From: Pusillimonas sp. T7-7 | Lineage (GTDB): Bacteria > Pseudomonadota > Gammaproteobacteria > Burkholderiales > Burkholderiaceae_B | Length of the DNA: 64,000 nt | Reading direction: 5' to 3' | Assembly: GCF_000209655.1 (NCBI RefSeq) | Contig: NC_015458.1 | Location: 3,472,001 to 3,536,000, forward strand | In this document: positions 9,159-18,196 of the stretch, in pieces | Numbering within the stretch: position 1 is the first letter of the stretch | Layout of the letters: every line of letters starts with the position of its first letter | Made by a program: the position numbers and the translations under genes | Notes under the pieces: model-generated | Seen by the model: the letters and a program-made list of their open reading frames with translations, nothing else | The model's database searches: none | Told to the model about the DNA's origin: nothing

Positions 9159-9180
9159 GCTAAGGCCCCCGGGGTCATTT

Positions 9181-9198
9181 GCACTCTGTACAGAGTGC
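9181..9198. promoter_or_regulatory. Perfect 18-bp palindrome upstream of nat
   Basis: GCACTCTGTACAGAGTGC is self-complementary over its whole length and sits 22 bases upstream of the nat ATG. Its size and position fit the site of a dimeric regulator, or an RNA hairpin ahead of nat. It directly abuts the hairpin at 9199-9227. Confidence 0.5.
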
Positions 9199-9227
9199 CT
9201 TGCCGCAACTGGGTTCGTTGCGGCAAG
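9199..9227 (-). terminator. Strong hairpin after dksA, probable terminator
   Basis: The arms CTTGCCGCAAC and GTTGCGGCAAG form an 11-bp perfect stem with a 7-base loop, 21 bases beyond the dksA stop. It probably ends the zur-side transcripts. No U tract follows on the dksA strand, so it may instead act by RNA stabilisation. Confidence 0.55.
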
Positions 9228-9247
9228 TTTGCACAAAAAAGGGTGGC

Positions 9248-9691
9248 TTAGTCCCCGTACAGCTTCTGGCGCATTTCGCGGCGTTCTTGCGCTTCGAGCG
9301 ACAAGGTGGCCGTGGGGCGAGCCAGCAGGCGTGGAACGCCGATGGGTTCGCCGGTTTCTTCGCACCAGCCGTATTCGCCCGAGTCGATCAGCGTAATGGA
9401 CTGCTGTACTTTCTTGAGCAGCTTGCGTTCGCGGTCGCGTGTGCGCAGTTCAAGGGCGTGCTCTTCTTCGATGGTGGCGCGGTCGGCGGGATCCGGCACG
9501 AATTGGGTTTCGCGCAGGTTCTCGGTGGTCGCGTCGGCGTTGTTCAGGATTTCCTGCTCGAGTTCTTTCAGGCGGTTCCTGAAAAACGCGAGTTGATCCG
9601 TGTTCATGTAGTCGGATTCGGGCATAGCCAACAACTCTTTTTCCGTCAGCAAATGACCCTGTTTCTTTGTGGCGGCTGATTTGCTTGTCAT
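9248..9691 (-). CDS. dksA: RNA polymerase-binding factor DksA, zinc-ligand-depleted form
   Basis: A 147-residue DksA/TraR protein that binds in the RNA polymerase secondary channel and, with ppGpp, adjusts rRNA and amino-acid promoters. The coiled-coil tip motif D-x-x-D-x-A is intact (DPADRA, about residues 67-72). The C4 zinc finger is not: the four ligand positions read Cys, Thr, Ser, Ala (CEET ... SLEA) instead of four Cys, the pattern of zinc-independent DksA2-type proteins. It follows a COG0523 GTPase and zur on the same strand, a context that fits use under zinc starvation. A good AGAGGA ribosome site precedes the ATG. Confidence 0.93.
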   Translation of the reverse strand: MTSKSAATKKQGHLLTEKELLAMPESDYMNTDQLAFFRNRLKELEQEILNNADATTENLRETQFVPDPADRATIEEEHALELRTRDRERKLLKKVQQSITLIDSGEYGWCEETGEPIGVPRLLARPTATLSLEAQERREMRQKLYGD

Positions 9692-9763
9692 GATGTTTCC
9701 TCTAGTCTTGCAATGTTGGTGCCTGGGCCGCGCCGCGCAATGCTATGTGCGCAGAGCGGCTTT

Positions 9764-10870
9764 CTAAATCAGGCAGTTTTCCAACCCCTGGGTGAAAATA
9801 TCCTGGGGAAGTTTACGTCCGATGAATACCATTTTGGTATTAGGTTTTTCATTGGCTAGCCAAGGCTTGCCAGGTTCTGCGCCCATCATCATGTGCACAC
9901 CCTGGAAGAGCATGCGGCGATTGATGCCTTTGAGGTACAAAATACCTTTATAGCGCAGCAGGTCGGGGCCATAGACCTGGACGATGCCGCCCAGGAATTC
10001 TTCGAGCCGTTCCGGATCAAAGGCTTTGTTGGAACGGAATACAAATGCCCCGATCTGGTCGTCGTGGTGGGCGTGGTGGTGATCGTGGTGCTGGTGGCCG
10101 CAAGCAGGCCCGCATTCGCCCTCGTGATCGTGGTCGTGACCATGCCCGTGATCGTGTCCATGGTCGTGATCATGAGCGGCGTCGGGGTGTTCGTCGGCCA
10201 GGAATTCCGGGTCGATGTCCAGAATGGTATTCAGATTGAAGCCACTGATATCGAGCAGAGTGGTCAGGTCGGTTTCGCCGAAATTGACAGGCGTAATCGA
10301 GGCGCGTGGATTAATGTGCACCAGTCGGGCCCGCAGCGCTTGATAGTCGACGTCGTTGACCAGGTCTTTTTTGGAAATCAGCAGGCGGTCGGCAAAACCG
10401 ACTTGTTTCTGGGCTTCTTCCTGTTTGTCGAGAGTTTCCATGCCGTGCTTGGCGTCGACCACAGTGATCACGGCGTCGAGCCGGTAGTAGTCGGCGATTT
10501 CGTCGTCCATGAAGAAGGTCTGGCAAACAGGACCAGGATTGGCCATACCCGTGGTTTCGATGATGATGCGTTCGAAATTGAGCTGGCCGGCCTGGTGCTT
10601 GATACGCAGATCGTTCAGGGTGCGCATGAGGTCGCCGCGCACGGTGCAGCAGACGCAACCATTACTGAGTTCGATGATCTCTTCTTCGCTGTCTTGTACC
10701 AGCAAGTCGTTATCGATGCTTTCAGGCCCGAATTCGTTTTCGATGACAGCAATACGGCGGCCGTGATACTCGGTAAGAATACGCTTGAGCAGGGTGGTTT
10801 TACCCGCACCCAAAAACCCGGTAAGTATGGTTACCGGAACCATTTTGTTTGCTTGAACAGCGGCTTTCAT
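9764..10870 (-). CDS. COG0523 (CobW/ZigA-like) GTPase, probable zinc metallochaperone
   Basis: This 368-residue G3E-family GTPase has Walker [10 protein letters not shown] (18-26), the metal-site C-V-C-C motif (residues 72-75), a switch region ETTGMANPG (about 104-112) and an SKKD nucleotide-specificity segment (165-168). A His/Asp-rich stretch follows (about 227-270) with about twenty His and a C-G-P-A-C, and then the CobW C-terminal domain. COG0523 proteins next to Zur-regulated genes deliver zinc to client proteins when it is scarce. Lying between zur and dksA supports zinc rather than cobalt (B12) use. The ATG at residue 10 is an alternative start. Confidence 0.9.
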   Translation of the reverse strand: MKAAVQANKMVPVTILTGFLGAGKTTLLKRILTEYHGRRIAVIENEFGPESIDNDLLVQDSEEEIIELSNGCVCCTVRGDLMRTLNDLRIKHQAGQLNFERIIIETTGMANPGPVCQTFFMDDEIADYYRLDAVITVVDAKHGMETLDKQEEAQKQVGFADRLLISKKDLVNDVDYQALRARLVHINPRASITPVNFGETDLTTLLDISGFNLNTILDIDPEFLADEHPDAAHDHDHGHDHGHGHDHDHEGECGPACGHQHHDHHHAHHDDQIGAFVFRSNKAFDPERLEEFLGGIVQVYGPDLLRYKGILYLKGINRRMLFQGVHMMMGAEPGKPWLANEKPNTKMVFIGRKLPQDIFTQGLENCLI

Positions 10871-10979
10871 CTTTTGCCTCGCGAGCGCGAACCTGAGATT
10901 AGCCTGCCACCGGGTAAAGCTTGCCTAGGGGAGGTTCTTTCTATAGGTAGCGCAGAAAAACTTAACGTGCGATTACATC

Positions 10980-11011
10980 ACAGCATACGCTTTAGAGCAA
11001 ACATATGCTGT
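10980..11011. repeat. 8-bp inverted repeat between zur and the COG0523 GTPase gene
   Basis: The arms ACAGCATA (10980-10987) and TATGCTGT (11004-11011) pair perfectly around a 16-base loop. The repeat reaches the last base of the zur stop codon and lies about 110 bases upstream of the COG0523 gene. It could limit read-through from zur or be an operator. No U tract follows. Confidence 0.3.
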
Positions 11012-11481
11012 TAATGCGTGTGCGTTCTGCAATTTGCGCACAGAGCGCGCAGCTCGGTTTCGTGACCGGACAGGGCAAAACCGGCGCTGGCGACCTTGTC
11101 GGCCAGTTGGCGGCTGAGGGCGGGATCGCTGAGTTCGGCGACGGCGCCGCACTGGGTGCAGACCACCAACAGGTCGTGGGGCTCGCCGGCCGCGTCCAGG
11201 CAGGCTGTCCAGGCGTTGATGGCATCGAGCCGGTGTACCAAGCCTTCGTCGACCAGGAAATCCAGGGCGCGATATACCGTAGGAGGCGCTGCACCCGGCT
11301 GGACGCTGCGAATCAGATCGAGCAGTTCGTACGCCTTGACGCTGCGGTGCTGAACCAGCAGGATTTCGAGCACCTTGCGCCGTATGGGGGTCAGCCTTTT
11401 GCCGCGCTGGGCGCACAGCGATTCGGCAGTATGCAGCTTGGCCGCCAGGGCGGATGGCTGTGTCGAATGTTTGGCAGACAT
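11011..11481 (-). CDS. zur: Fur-family zinc uptake regulator Zur
   Basis: This 156-residue metalloregulator has an N-terminal winged helix (recognition helix around PPTVYRALDFLVDEG) and a C-terminal dimerisation domain. The structural zinc site has two CxxC pairs (C-T-Q-C and C-A-N-C) and there is a His-rich C-terminus. I call it Zur rather than Fur because it diverges from znuCBA and shares the zinc-type palindrome 74 bases upstream. The frame is open from 11529, but the ATG of MSAKHS has a GAGAG ribosome site and the upstream ATG has none. It probably heads a zur-COG0523-dksA transcript. Confidence 0.9.
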   Translation of the reverse strand: MSAKHSTQPSALAAKLHTAESLCAQRGKRLTPIRRKVLEILLVQHRSVKAYELLDLIRSVQPGAAPPTVYRALDFLVDEGLVHRLDAINAWTACLDAAGEPHDLLVVCTQCGAVAELSDPALSRQLADKVASAGFALSGHETELRALCANCRTHTH

Positions 11482-11554
11482 GAGCTGGGCTCTCGTTTCA
11501 GGGTAAATAAACAGTGACAAGCATCGCATAAATGAGCCGATGTTGTCTGTACAG

Positions 11555-11572
11555 GTTATGTTATAACATAAC
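11555..11572. promoter_or_regulatory. Zur operator (perfect 18-bp palindrome)
   Basis: GTTATGTTATAACATAAC is perfectly self-complementary and resembles the proteobacterial Zur box core (TGTTATA-TATAACA). It lies between zur and znuC, ends 3 bases before the extended -10 of the znu promoter and covers the -35 region. Zinc-loaded Zur bound here would block znuCBA and probably zur itself. Confidence 0.85.
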
Positions 11573-11575
11573 TAA

Positions 11576-11584
11576 TGCTATAAT
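11576..11584 (+). promoter_or_regulatory. Extended -10 promoter for znuCBA
   Basis: TGCTATAAT is a perfect extended -10 element (TGn-TATAAT). The matching -35 (TTATGT, 11556-11561) is weak and lies inside the Zur palindrome, which is a standard repression layout. Predicted transcription start is near 11591. Confidence 0.75.
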
Positions 11585-11626
11585 TACCGATACAAATTCC
11601 CGTCCACAGTTCTTTCTGGCTGCCTC

Positions 11627-11773
11627 ATGCACCGTTCTACTTCCTCCGCCAGTGGTTTGCGTCGATATCGCGGCTCGGCACTGCTCGCGTCCGGCATGCA
11701 GCGCATGTTGCGCGTATTGCCGGCGGTGTTGTGCTTGTGGGCGCTGACGGGCTGGGCCATGGAGTGGTGGTAG
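11627..11773 (+). CDS. Possible 48-residue leader protein ahead of znuC
   Basis: An ATG-initiated frame starting about 36 bases into the predicted znu transcript encodes 48 residues: a basic Ser/Arg-rich N-terminus, then one hydrophobic stretch (about residues 28-46) ending in a Trp-rich tail. Its TAG stop overlaps the TAGGAG ribosome site of znuC, so its translation could affect znuC. It has no strong ribosome site and no family I recognise. It may be a small membrane protein, a regulatory leader, or chance. Confidence 0.3.
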   Translation: MHRSTSSASGLRRYRGSALLASGMQRMLRVLPAVLCLWALTGWAMEWW

Positions 11774-11781
11774 GAGCCGCC

Positions 11782-12498
11782 ATGAGCCTTGCCGCCATAG
11801 AACTGGATCAGGTGTCGCTGGGTTGGCGCGATCGCGTGGCCGTGCGCGATGTGTCCGGCGCCTTTGCGCGCGGATCCCTGACGGCCATCGTAGGGCCGAA
11901 TGGCGCCGGAAAATCAACACTGATCAAAGGCATCATGGGCTTGCTGAGTCCTTTGCGCGGGCATATACGGCTGGCCGGCGATGCGCGCGATCAAATGGCA
12001 TGCCTGCCGCAGCAGGGCGAGCTGGACCGCAGTTTTCCCATCAGTACTTACGATCTCGTTGCCATGGGCGCCTGGCGACGCACCGGACCCTGGAAGCGTT
12101 TCGGGGCGGCTGAGCATGATCGGGTTCAAAGCGCCCTCGAGTCCGTAGGCCTGGCCGATTTTGGGCCGCGTATCGTGGGGACCTTGTCTGGCGGGCAGTT
12201 GCAGCGGGCGCTGTTTGCACGGTTATTGCTGCACGATGCAGACACTTTGCTGCTCGATGAGCCTTTTTCTGCGGTGGATCGGCACACTACTGAAGATTTG
12301 ATGGCTGTTTTGCAGAAATGGCATGCCGAGGGGCGCACCGTGATAGCCGTGCTGCACGATATGGAGCTGGTGCGGGCCTGCTTCCCGCAGGCCTTGCTGA
12401 TGGGCGGGCAGGCGGTTGCCTGGGGGCCTACCCAGCAGGTGCTTACCCCCGAAAACCTGCATCTGGCGCGCCACCTCTGCGCGGGAGACTACCTGTGA
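11782..12498 (+). CDS. znuC: Zinc ABC transporter ATPase ZnuC
   Basis: This 238-residue ABC ATPase powers high-affinity zinc import through ZnuB. Walker A is GPNGAGKST, the signature is LSGGQLQRALFARLL, Walker B is TLLLDEPFSAVD and the switch His is in VLHDMELV. I start at the ATG with a GGAG ribosome site 5 bases upstream; the open frame extends to 11731 without family similarity. Its TGA overlaps the znuB ATG. First of the three-gene znuCBA operon under the Zur box. Confidence 0.93.
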   Translation: MSLAAIELDQVSLGWRDRVAVRDVSGAFARGSLTAIVGPNGAGKSTLIKGIMGLLSPLRGHIRLAGDARDQMACLPQQGELDRSFPISTYDLVAMGAWRRTGPWKRFGAAEHDRVQSALESVGLADFGPRIVGTLSGGQLQRALFARLLLHDADTLLLDEPFSAVDRHTTEDLMAVLQKWHAEGRTVIAVLHDMELVRACFPQALLMGGQAVAWGPTQQVLTPENLHLARHLCAGDYL

Positions 12499-13403
12499 TG
12501 TGGCTGGTCGACCTGCTGTTCGGGCCTTTTATCGAATACAGCTTCATGCGCCGAGCCCTGGCCGGTTCACTGGCCCTGGCCTTTGCGGCCGGTCCGTTGG
12601 GTGTGTTTCTGGTGTTGCGCCGCATGAGCCTGATGGGCGATGCCATGGCGCATGCGATCTTGCCGGGCGTCGCAGTGGGCTTTCTAACTGCCGGCTTGTC
12701 GTTAACGGCCATGACCATAGGGGGCATGATTACAGGTCTGGTGGTTGCCATGCTGGCGGGCGCGGTGGCGCGGTTGACTCCGCAACGCGAAGACGCCAGC
12801 TTTGCCGCTTTCTACCTTGTGTCGCTGGGTCTGGGGGTCATGCTGGTATCGCTACGCGGTTCAAACATGGATTTGATACATGTGCTGTTCGGCACGGTGC
12901 TGGGGCTGGATGACGGCGCCTTGTTGCTGGTTACCGCCGCATCCAGCATTACGCTGCTGTCGCTGGCATTGATTTTCAGGCCCCTGGTGCTGGAATGCCT
13001 GGATCCCCTGTTCCTGCGCAGCCAGGGAACTGCGGGATCGTTCATACACATGCTGTTTTTGCTGCTGCTGGTCATGACGCTGGTGGCGGGCTTTCAGGTG
13101 CTGGGCACGCTGATGGTAGTGGGGATCATGATGCTGCCCGCTACAGCCGCCCGATTCTGGGCCGGCTCGGTTGGCCGGCAGATCGTACTGGCTGCGGCAA
13201 TAGGCGCCCTGGTTTCCTATATTGGCTTACTGTTTTCATACTATGGCAACGTGCCGGCCTCACCCGCTATTATTATTGCCGCCGGGTGTGTTTATTTTCT
13301 GTCTATTTTCTTTGGTCCTCACGGCGGTTTGATGCAGGCGGCACGCCAGGCACGAGCTCGTCGACAGCGCCTGTCCAGAATTTCGGAGCTAGGGAAGTTA
13401 TGA
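12498..13403 (+). CDS. znuB: Zinc ABC transporter permease ZnuB
   Basis: This 301-residue inner-membrane protein of the ABC-3 family has eight or nine hydrophobic segments and forms the zinc channel. The RRMSLMGDAMAHAILPGVA segment is the conserved coupling region that contacts ZnuC. Its ATG overlaps the znuC stop and its TGA overlaps the znuA ATG (ATGA), so all three genes are translationally coupled. The frame extends upstream inside znuC, but that part is the shadow of znuC. Confidence 0.92.
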   Translation: MWLVDLLFGPFIEYSFMRRALAGSLALAFAAGPLGVFLVLRRMSLMGDAMAHAILPGVAVGFLTAGLSLTAMTIGGMITGLVVAMLAGAVARLTPQREDASFAAFYLVSLGLGVMLVSLRGSNMDLIHVLFGTVLGLDDGALLLVTAASSITLLSLALIFRPLVLECLDPLFLRSQGTAGSFIHMLFLLLLVMTLVAGFQVLGTLMVVGIMMLPATAARFWAGSVGRQIVLAAAIGALVSYIGLLFSYYGNVPASPAIIIAAGCVYFLSIFFGPHGGLMQAARQARARRQRLSRISELGKL

Positions 13404-14491
13404 ACAAATTCTCATTTCTCGCGTCTTTGCGGCTTAGGTCTTTGTACGGTGGCCGCCGTCGTGTGCTGGGCGCCATGCTGGGCGGTATTATGGGCCTATG
13501 TATGCCTCTTGCTCATGCCGCACAGGCACCAGCCCCCACCAAGCCGGTCAAGGTGGTGGCCACTTTCTCGATTCTGGGGGATATGGTCAAGGAGATCGGC
13601 GGCGAGCATGTTGAGCTGACCACTATTGTTGGGCCGAACGGCGATGCGCATACTTTCGAGCCCACCCCCGCCGACGTGAAGGCTTTGGCCAATGCCCAGG
13701 TCCTGGTGCTGAACGGCCTCGATTTTGAGGCATGGCTGCCTCGGCTGATCGAGTCTGCCGGGTTTCAAGGACAGCAGTTGCTGGCCTCTCAAGGTGTGTC
13801 GGTGCGCCACTTGAGTCCCGACGAGGCGGCACACACGCATCACCACGACCATGCCGATGGCCACAAGCATGCCGACCACGCTGAGCCGCCCAAGCACGTG
13901 GAGGCGGGGCATGATGATCACGTCGGCCCTGATCATCCTCCGCTGAGTGATGTAGACCCACACGCTTGGCAAAGCCTGGAAAATGGCATTATTTATGCTG
14001 CAAATATTACCGAAGGCCTGATCAAGGCGGCGCCGGCCCACCGCGCCTACTTCAAAGACCGCAGCAAGGCGTTCATCGAGCAGATGAAAAAACTTGATTC
14101 CGAAATAAAGCTGGCGCTTGCGGAAATTCCCGAAAACAAACGCAAAGTGGTCAGCTCGCATGATGCATTCGGCTATTTTTCACAAGCCTATGGCGTCCAT
14201 TTTGTTTCCGTGGCGGGTCTGTCCAGCCAGGCCGAACCGTCGGCCAGGGAAATGGCAGAGATCATTGATGCTGTTAAAAAAGAAGGCATATCGGGCGTGT
14301 TTGTTGAAAATACAACCAATCCAAAGCTTGTCAGCCAGATCGCACGTGAAACCGGGGCGACAGTGGGCGGCACCCTGTATTCCGACGCGCTGGCAGCATC
14401 GGGTGAGCCGGCTGCCAGCTATCTGGGCATGATGACCTGGAACGCAGGCCAGCTTATTTACGTGCTCAAGGGCGAGCAGAGCAAAGGCTGA
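13400..14491 (+). CDS. znuA: Zinc-binding periplasmic protein ZnuA
   Basis: This 363-residue cluster A-I solute-binding protein captures periplasmic zinc for ZnuBC. It has a long signal peptide (about residues 1-40, ending AHA-AQA) after an Arg-rich N-terminus. Metal ligands appear in DAHTFEPT, DPHAWQ, SSHDAFGY and the Asp of YSDALA. Between the first two is a flexible His/Asp-rich loop (about 145-185) that marks zinc rather than manganese binders. Start chosen at the ATG overlapping the znuB stop, with a GGGAAG ribosome site. Confidence 0.93.
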   Translation: MNKFSFLASLRLRSLYGGRRRVLGAMLGGIMGLCMPLAHAAQAPAPTKPVKVVATFSILGDMVKEIGGEHVELTTIVGPNGDAHTFEPTPADVKALANAQVLVLNGLDFEAWLPRLIESAGFQGQQLLASQGVSVRHLSPDEAAHTHHHDHADGHKHADHAEPPKHVEAGHDDHVGPDHPPLSDVDPHAWQSLENGIIYAANITEGLIKAAPAHRAYFKDRSKAFIEQMKKLDSEIKLALAEIPENKRKVVSSHDAFGYFSQAYGVHFVSVAGLSSQAEPSAREMAEIIDAVKKEGISGVFVENTTNPKLVSQIARETGATVGGTLYSDALAASGEPAASYLGMMTWNAGQLIYVLKGEQSKG

Positions 14492-14503
14492 CGGGCTGTT
14501 TGG

Positions 14504-15454
14504 CTAGCGCTTGCGGCCGGCGCGAGGGTGGGCTTGGTCGTAGGCCTGGGCCAGATGCTGGAAATCCAGACGGGTGTAGATTTGCGTGGTTGAAATATTG
14601 GCGTGGCCCAGCAGCTCTTGCACGGCGCGCAAGTCTTGCGCTGATTGCAGCATGTGGCTGGCAAAGCTGTGACGCAAGCTATGGGGGTGCACATGCACAG
14701 GCAGCCCCACCAGGGTTGCCAGTTTGTTCAATTGCAGTTGCACCACGCGTGGCGAAATACGCTTGCCGCGCGCGCCCAGGAACAAGGCGGCCGCAGTGTC
14801 CGGGTCGGATGATCCGCCCAGAAGCTGATCCCGCTTTTGCAGCCAGGTCTGAATGGCAGCAATGGCCTTGCCGCCCAGCGGCACGTTGCGTGTTTTGCCG
14901 CCCTTGCCTTTCACAATCGCTTCTTGCTCGTCCAGCTGCACCCAGCTTTGAGATTCGTAGCCGCCTGTACGCGCATAGCGCCAGTCGAGGCTGACCAATT
15001 CGGCCAGGCGCAAGCCGCTGGAATACAACACTTCGAACATGGCCTGGTCGCGGCAATCAATGGCGGTATCCGGCGCGGGCAATTGAGGCCGGTCGAGCAA
15101 CACCTGGGTCTGTTCGACGGATAAGGCCTTGGGCAGGCTGCGGGGAATCTTTGGTGCGCGCACGCCTGCCACGGGGTTGGATTCCATACCCGCCTGCGGC
15201 GCCCACCACTGAAAAAAGCCACGCCAGGCGGCCAGGGCGCGCGCCAGGCTGCGTGGCTGCAAGCCTTGGCCATGCAGGCGCGCAACGGCTTGGCGTATAT
15301 GGCTTTCGGTGCAGTGATCCAACTTCAAGTCGGCGTGACACTGGATCAAATGGTGCAGGTCTTGCCGATACCCGGACAGGGTGTGGATAGAATAGCGGCG
15401 GTGCCCTTGCAAGTGTGCAAGCCATTGCTCCATGGGGGCGGGCAGGGCATGCAT
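14504..15454 (-). CDS. xerC: Tyrosine recombinase XerC
   Basis: This 316-residue site-specific recombinase works with XerD at dif to resolve chromosome dimers at division. It has an N-terminal SAM-like core-binding domain (about 5-95) and a C-terminal catalytic domain with Arg in [12 protein letters not shown], Lys in [10 protein letters not shown]-x-x-R in [10 protein letters not shown], His in LGHANIST and nucleophile Tyr in TQIYTRLDF. It is downstream of dapF and the DUF484 gene, the common proteobacterial order. It ends 12 bases from the convergent znuA stop. Confidence 0.95.
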   Translation of the reverse strand: MHALPAPMEQWLAHLQGHRRYSIHTLSGYRQDLHHLIQCHADLKLDHCTESHIRQAVARLHGQGLQPRSLARALAAWRGFFQWWAPQAGMESNPVAGVRAPKIPRSLPKALSVEQTQVLLDRPQLPAPDTAIDCRDQAMFEVLYSSGLRLAELVSLDWRYARTGGYESQSWVQLDEQEAIVKGKGGKTRNVPLGGKAIAAIQTWLQKRDQLLGGSSDPDTAAALFLGARGKRISPRVVQLQLNKLATLVGLPVHVHPHSLRHSFASHMLQSAQDLRAVQELLGHANISTTQIYTRLDFQHLAQAYDQAHPRAGRKR

Positions 15455-15463
15455 GGCTTGCCT

Positions 15464-16153
15464 TTAAGCGTAATCGTCGGGTTTGACGGGCCCTTGCAGT
15501 CGCAGCAGACTGGCGCTGGCCAGCCGGTTGATCGTGTCAAGAAAGGCCGTGCCCATGTCGGGCGTAAAGCGCTCGGCGTCGTCGGAACCCAGCACCAGCA
15601 AGCCTATGGGTTCGCCGCTGCCATGAGGCCGCAGCGCAATCATGGCCAAAGAAGCCGGTGGCATGCCCAGCCAGCTTGCAGCCTCCTGGTCAGTGTAGGG
15701 GCCGCAATAAGGCGTGCTCAGCTCACGGGCAAACGACCGTATGCTGTCGGTAACGTCCTGGTTGAACTCGCTGTCTTGCAAGCTGGAAAGATCCCACAGA
15801 CGCAGTGCAATCGTGGGCAGGTCGAATAGATCGCCCAGGCTGCGCACGATATGACCAGGCAATTGAGCGGCATCTTCTTCGGCCAGCATGCGGCAGCACC
15901 AGTCCATCAGGGTATTGGTAATACGCTCATTGCCGCTGGCATTGTGCACCAGGCCAGACAGTTTCCATTCCAGGTCCTTGGTGCGGGCGCGCAAGGTCAT
16001 GATCTGACGTTCGCCCAATGAAATGGCGCGTGTTTCGTTCGGATGGGGTACGCGCAGATTGGCGAAGACATCGGCGTGATCCTGAAAGAACGAGGGATTG
16101 TCCTGTAAAAATTGCGCAATATGCTCGGCGGAAAGGCTGTCTTCTGCACTCAT
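15464..16153 (-). CDS. DUF484 (GAF-like) family protein
   Basis: This 229-residue cytoplasmic protein of the DUF484 family is conserved between dapF and xerC in many proteobacteria. The N-terminus has the family segment [22 protein letters not shown], then a short coiled coil around [12 protein letters not shown], then a GAF-like fold. Its biochemical role is unknown. Its ATG overlaps the dapF stop by 4 bases and its stop is 9 bases before xerC, so the three genes form one operon. Confidence 0.88.
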   Translation of the reverse strand: MSAEDSLSAEHIAQFLQDNPSFFQDHADVFANLRVPHPNETRAISLGERQIMTLRARTKDLEWKLSGLVHNASGNERITNTLMDWCCRMLAEEDAAQLPGHIVRSLGDLFDLPTIALRLWDLSSLQDSEFNQDVTDSIRSFARELSTPYCGPYTDQEAASWLGMPPASLAMIALRPHGSGEPIGLLVLGSDDAERFTPDMGTAFLDTINRLASASLLRLQGPVKPDDYA

Positions 16154-17043
16154 GGCTGTAAAAAATCCTTGGTGGTTAACTGTTCGGTAAGCACGTCGAT
16201 ATCGACCTGGCCGGCAAACACCGTAACCGCTGGCCCGCTCATGCGCAAGCTGTTGTCGGACCAGGTGATGGTAAGGGGGCCGCCACGGGTATGCACAAGG
16301 ACGGGGCTGTCGAGCAGACCGCGACGGATGCCGGCCACAGCCGCTGCGCAGGCGCCCGTGCCGCAGGCCAGCGTTTCACCCGCCCCGCGTTCATAGACGC
16401 GCAGCTTGATGGTGTTGCGGTCGAGGACCTGCATGAAGCCTGCATTGACCCGCTGCTTGAAGCGCGGATGCGATTCGACCAGCGGGCCGATCGTGCCCAC
16501 GGGCGCGGTCTGTACGTCGTCAACCAGTTGTACGGCGTGCGGGTTGGAAATGGCTACCAGCGAAATCTGGACGTCGCCGTGGCCGGGCAGGGGCAAGGTC
16601 CATAAGGTATCGTCTGCGTAAGCTGCGGATTGCAGGTCTTGCGCATCGAAATCAAGTGCTTGCGGTTCAAATCGTGTCTGGCCCATTTCGACGGACACAT
16701 TGCCATCGCCGGTGTTGTCGAGCGTGATGATTCCGGTCTTGATCTCGGCTCGTAATGGGTTGCGGCGTGACAGGCCTTGTTCGTGCACAAAGCGCACGAA
16801 GCAGCGCGCGCCGTTGCCGCAGTGTTCGACTTCGCTGCCGTCGGCATTGAAAATACGGTAACGGAAGTCGGCTTCTGGGTGCAGGGGGGCGTCGACAAGC
16901 AGGATTTGGTCGGCGCCTATGCCGAAGTGGCGGTCAGCCAGCGCTCGCGCCCGTTCGGGCGTGAGTTCGATGGATTGCCGCACGCCGTCGAGCACGACAA
17001 AGTCGTTGCCCGCGCCGTGCATTTTTACGAAGTTCCAGATCAT
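16150..17043 (-). CDS. dapF: Diaminopimelate epimerase DapF
   Basis: This 297-residue PLP-independent epimerase converts LL- to meso-diaminopimelate for lysine and peptidoglycan. The two catalytic Cys are in HCGNGARCF and [11 protein letters not shown], and the N-terminal [11 protein letters not shown] motif is intact. The start is the ATG of MIWNFVKM; the frame runs 22 codons further upstream without similarity. First gene of dapF-DUF484-xerC. Confidence 0.95.
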   Translation of the reverse strand: MIWNFVKMHGAGNDFVVLDGVRQSIELTPERARALADRHFGIGADQILLVDAPLHPEADFRYRIFNADGSEVEHCGNGARCFVRFVHEQGLSRRNPLRAEIKTGIITLDNTGDGNVSVEMGQTRFEPQALDFDAQDLQSAAYADDTLWTLPLPGHGDVQISLVAISNPHAVQLVDDVQTAPVGTIGPLVESHPRFKQRVNAGFMQVLDRNTIKLRVYERGAGETLACGTGACAAAVAGIRRGLLDSPVLVHTRGGPLTITWSDNSLRMSGPAVTVFAGQVDIDVLTEQLTTKDFLQP

Positions 17044-17149
17044 GATGGGGACATTATCGCGGATTAAGCGGGGTTTGTCCGTGATTTCGGCAAAGCACAG
17101 CCCATTCAATTCATTCGACCGACCCCCGTCAATTATTCGAGTCTGTAAC

Positions 17150-18148
17150 TCAGTCCAGCGAAAGACCCAGCCGATTGATCACCTCTTCCCATCGCTTCTT
17201 CTCGTTCACCACCAACTCGGTCAGCCCCTCGGGCGTCGTCGGCGCCGGCGTGAAATACAGCGTCGCCATCTTTTGCTTCACATCATCGCGCGCCAGAATC
17301 TTCGTGATCGAATCATTCAGCTTCTTCACGATATCGTCCGGCGTTCCGGCGGGCACAAAAATCGCGTCCCAGGAAATCGACTCAAAACCGGGATAGCCCT
17401 GCGACGCCATCGTTGGGATACCCGGCAGCACATCGCTGGGTTCCAGACTTGTAATCGCCAGTGCCCGAGCCTTGCCTGCCTTTACCTGCGCCATCGCAAT
17501 GCCCGGCACCATGAAACCCGCCTGCACATCATTATTCAGAATCGACGTAATGATTTGCGGGAAACCGGAGTATGGAATTTGCTGCAGACTGATGCCCGCC
17601 TGATGCTCCAGCATTGCCATGCCCAAATGCGAAGAACTGCCCGGCCCCACCGTGCCGTAGTTCAACTCGCCCGGCTTGGCCTTGGCCAGGCTCACGAACT
17701 CCTGCACATTTTGCGCCTCGAAATTCTGCGGCACCACCAGCACATTCGGGCTTGTGCCCACCAGTGAAATCGGGGCGAGATCCGTCAAGGGATCGTAGCC
17801 CAGCGTTTTCTTATACAAAGTAGGCGCGGTGACCATAGGCCCATTGATGGTCAGGAGCATGGTGTAGCCGTCAGGCTTGGCCTTGCTGGCTGCGCGCGTG
17901 CCTATATTGCCGCCTGCACCCGGCTTGTTGTCTATGACGACCGGCTGGCCCAGGTCTGCGGCCAGAGGCTCGGCAATGGCTCGAGCCAGAATGTCGGGTG
18001 ACGAACCGGCCGGGAAGGGCACAATCATCTGAATGGGTCGGTCGGGCCAGGCTGCCTGCGCCACAGGCGACAAGGCCAACAGAGCAGCGCCGGCCAGCGC
18101 CAAGGTCGAGGCGTGCAGGCGCCGCCGTGTGATAGAAAATCCCGTCAT
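17150..18148 (-). CDS. Bug/TTT-family periplasmic solute-binding protein
   Basis: This second orphan Bug receptor in the window has 332 residues. It has a signal peptide with twin-Arg-like RRR near the start and cleavage near AQA-AWPDRP, then the family hallmarks [12 protein letters not shown] and [13 protein letters not shown]. Members bind small organic acids or amides in the periplasm. The ATG of MTGFSI has an AAGGAA ribosome site 8 bases upstream; a TTG two codons earlier is less likely. No TctAB genes are adjacent. It lies after gpsA on the same strand, with a 48-base gap. Confidence 0.9.
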   Translation of the reverse strand: MTGFSITRRRLHASTLALAGAALLALSPVAQAAWPDRPIQMIVPFPAGSSPDILARAIAEPLAADLGQPVVIDNKPGAGGNIGTRAASKAKPDGYTMLLTINGPMVTAPTLYKKTLGYDPLTDLAPISLVGTSPNVLVVPQNFEAQNVQEFVSLAKAKPGELNYGTVGPGSSSHLGMAMLEHQAGISLQQIPYSGFPQIITSILNNDVQAGFMVPGIAMAQVKAGKARALAITSLEPSDVLPGIPTMASQGYPGFESISWDAIFVPAGTPDDIVKKLNDSITKILARDDVKQKMATLYFTPAPTTPEGLTELVVNEKKRWEEVINRLGLSLD

Positions 18149-18196
18149 TAGCAATTCCTTGGGGCAGAAAACAATAATCAGAAAAAGGCCGGAAGG

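Noticed and set aside
9893..11014. 373-codon frame antisense to the COG0523 GTPase gene
   Set aside because: Val/Asp-rich low-complexity reading of the His-rich region on the other strand; no family features.
11532..11747. 71-codon Cys-rich frame between zur and znuC
   Set aside because: It begins upstream of the Zur operator and the predicted transcription start, and Cys richness comes from the GC-rich shadow of the other frame.
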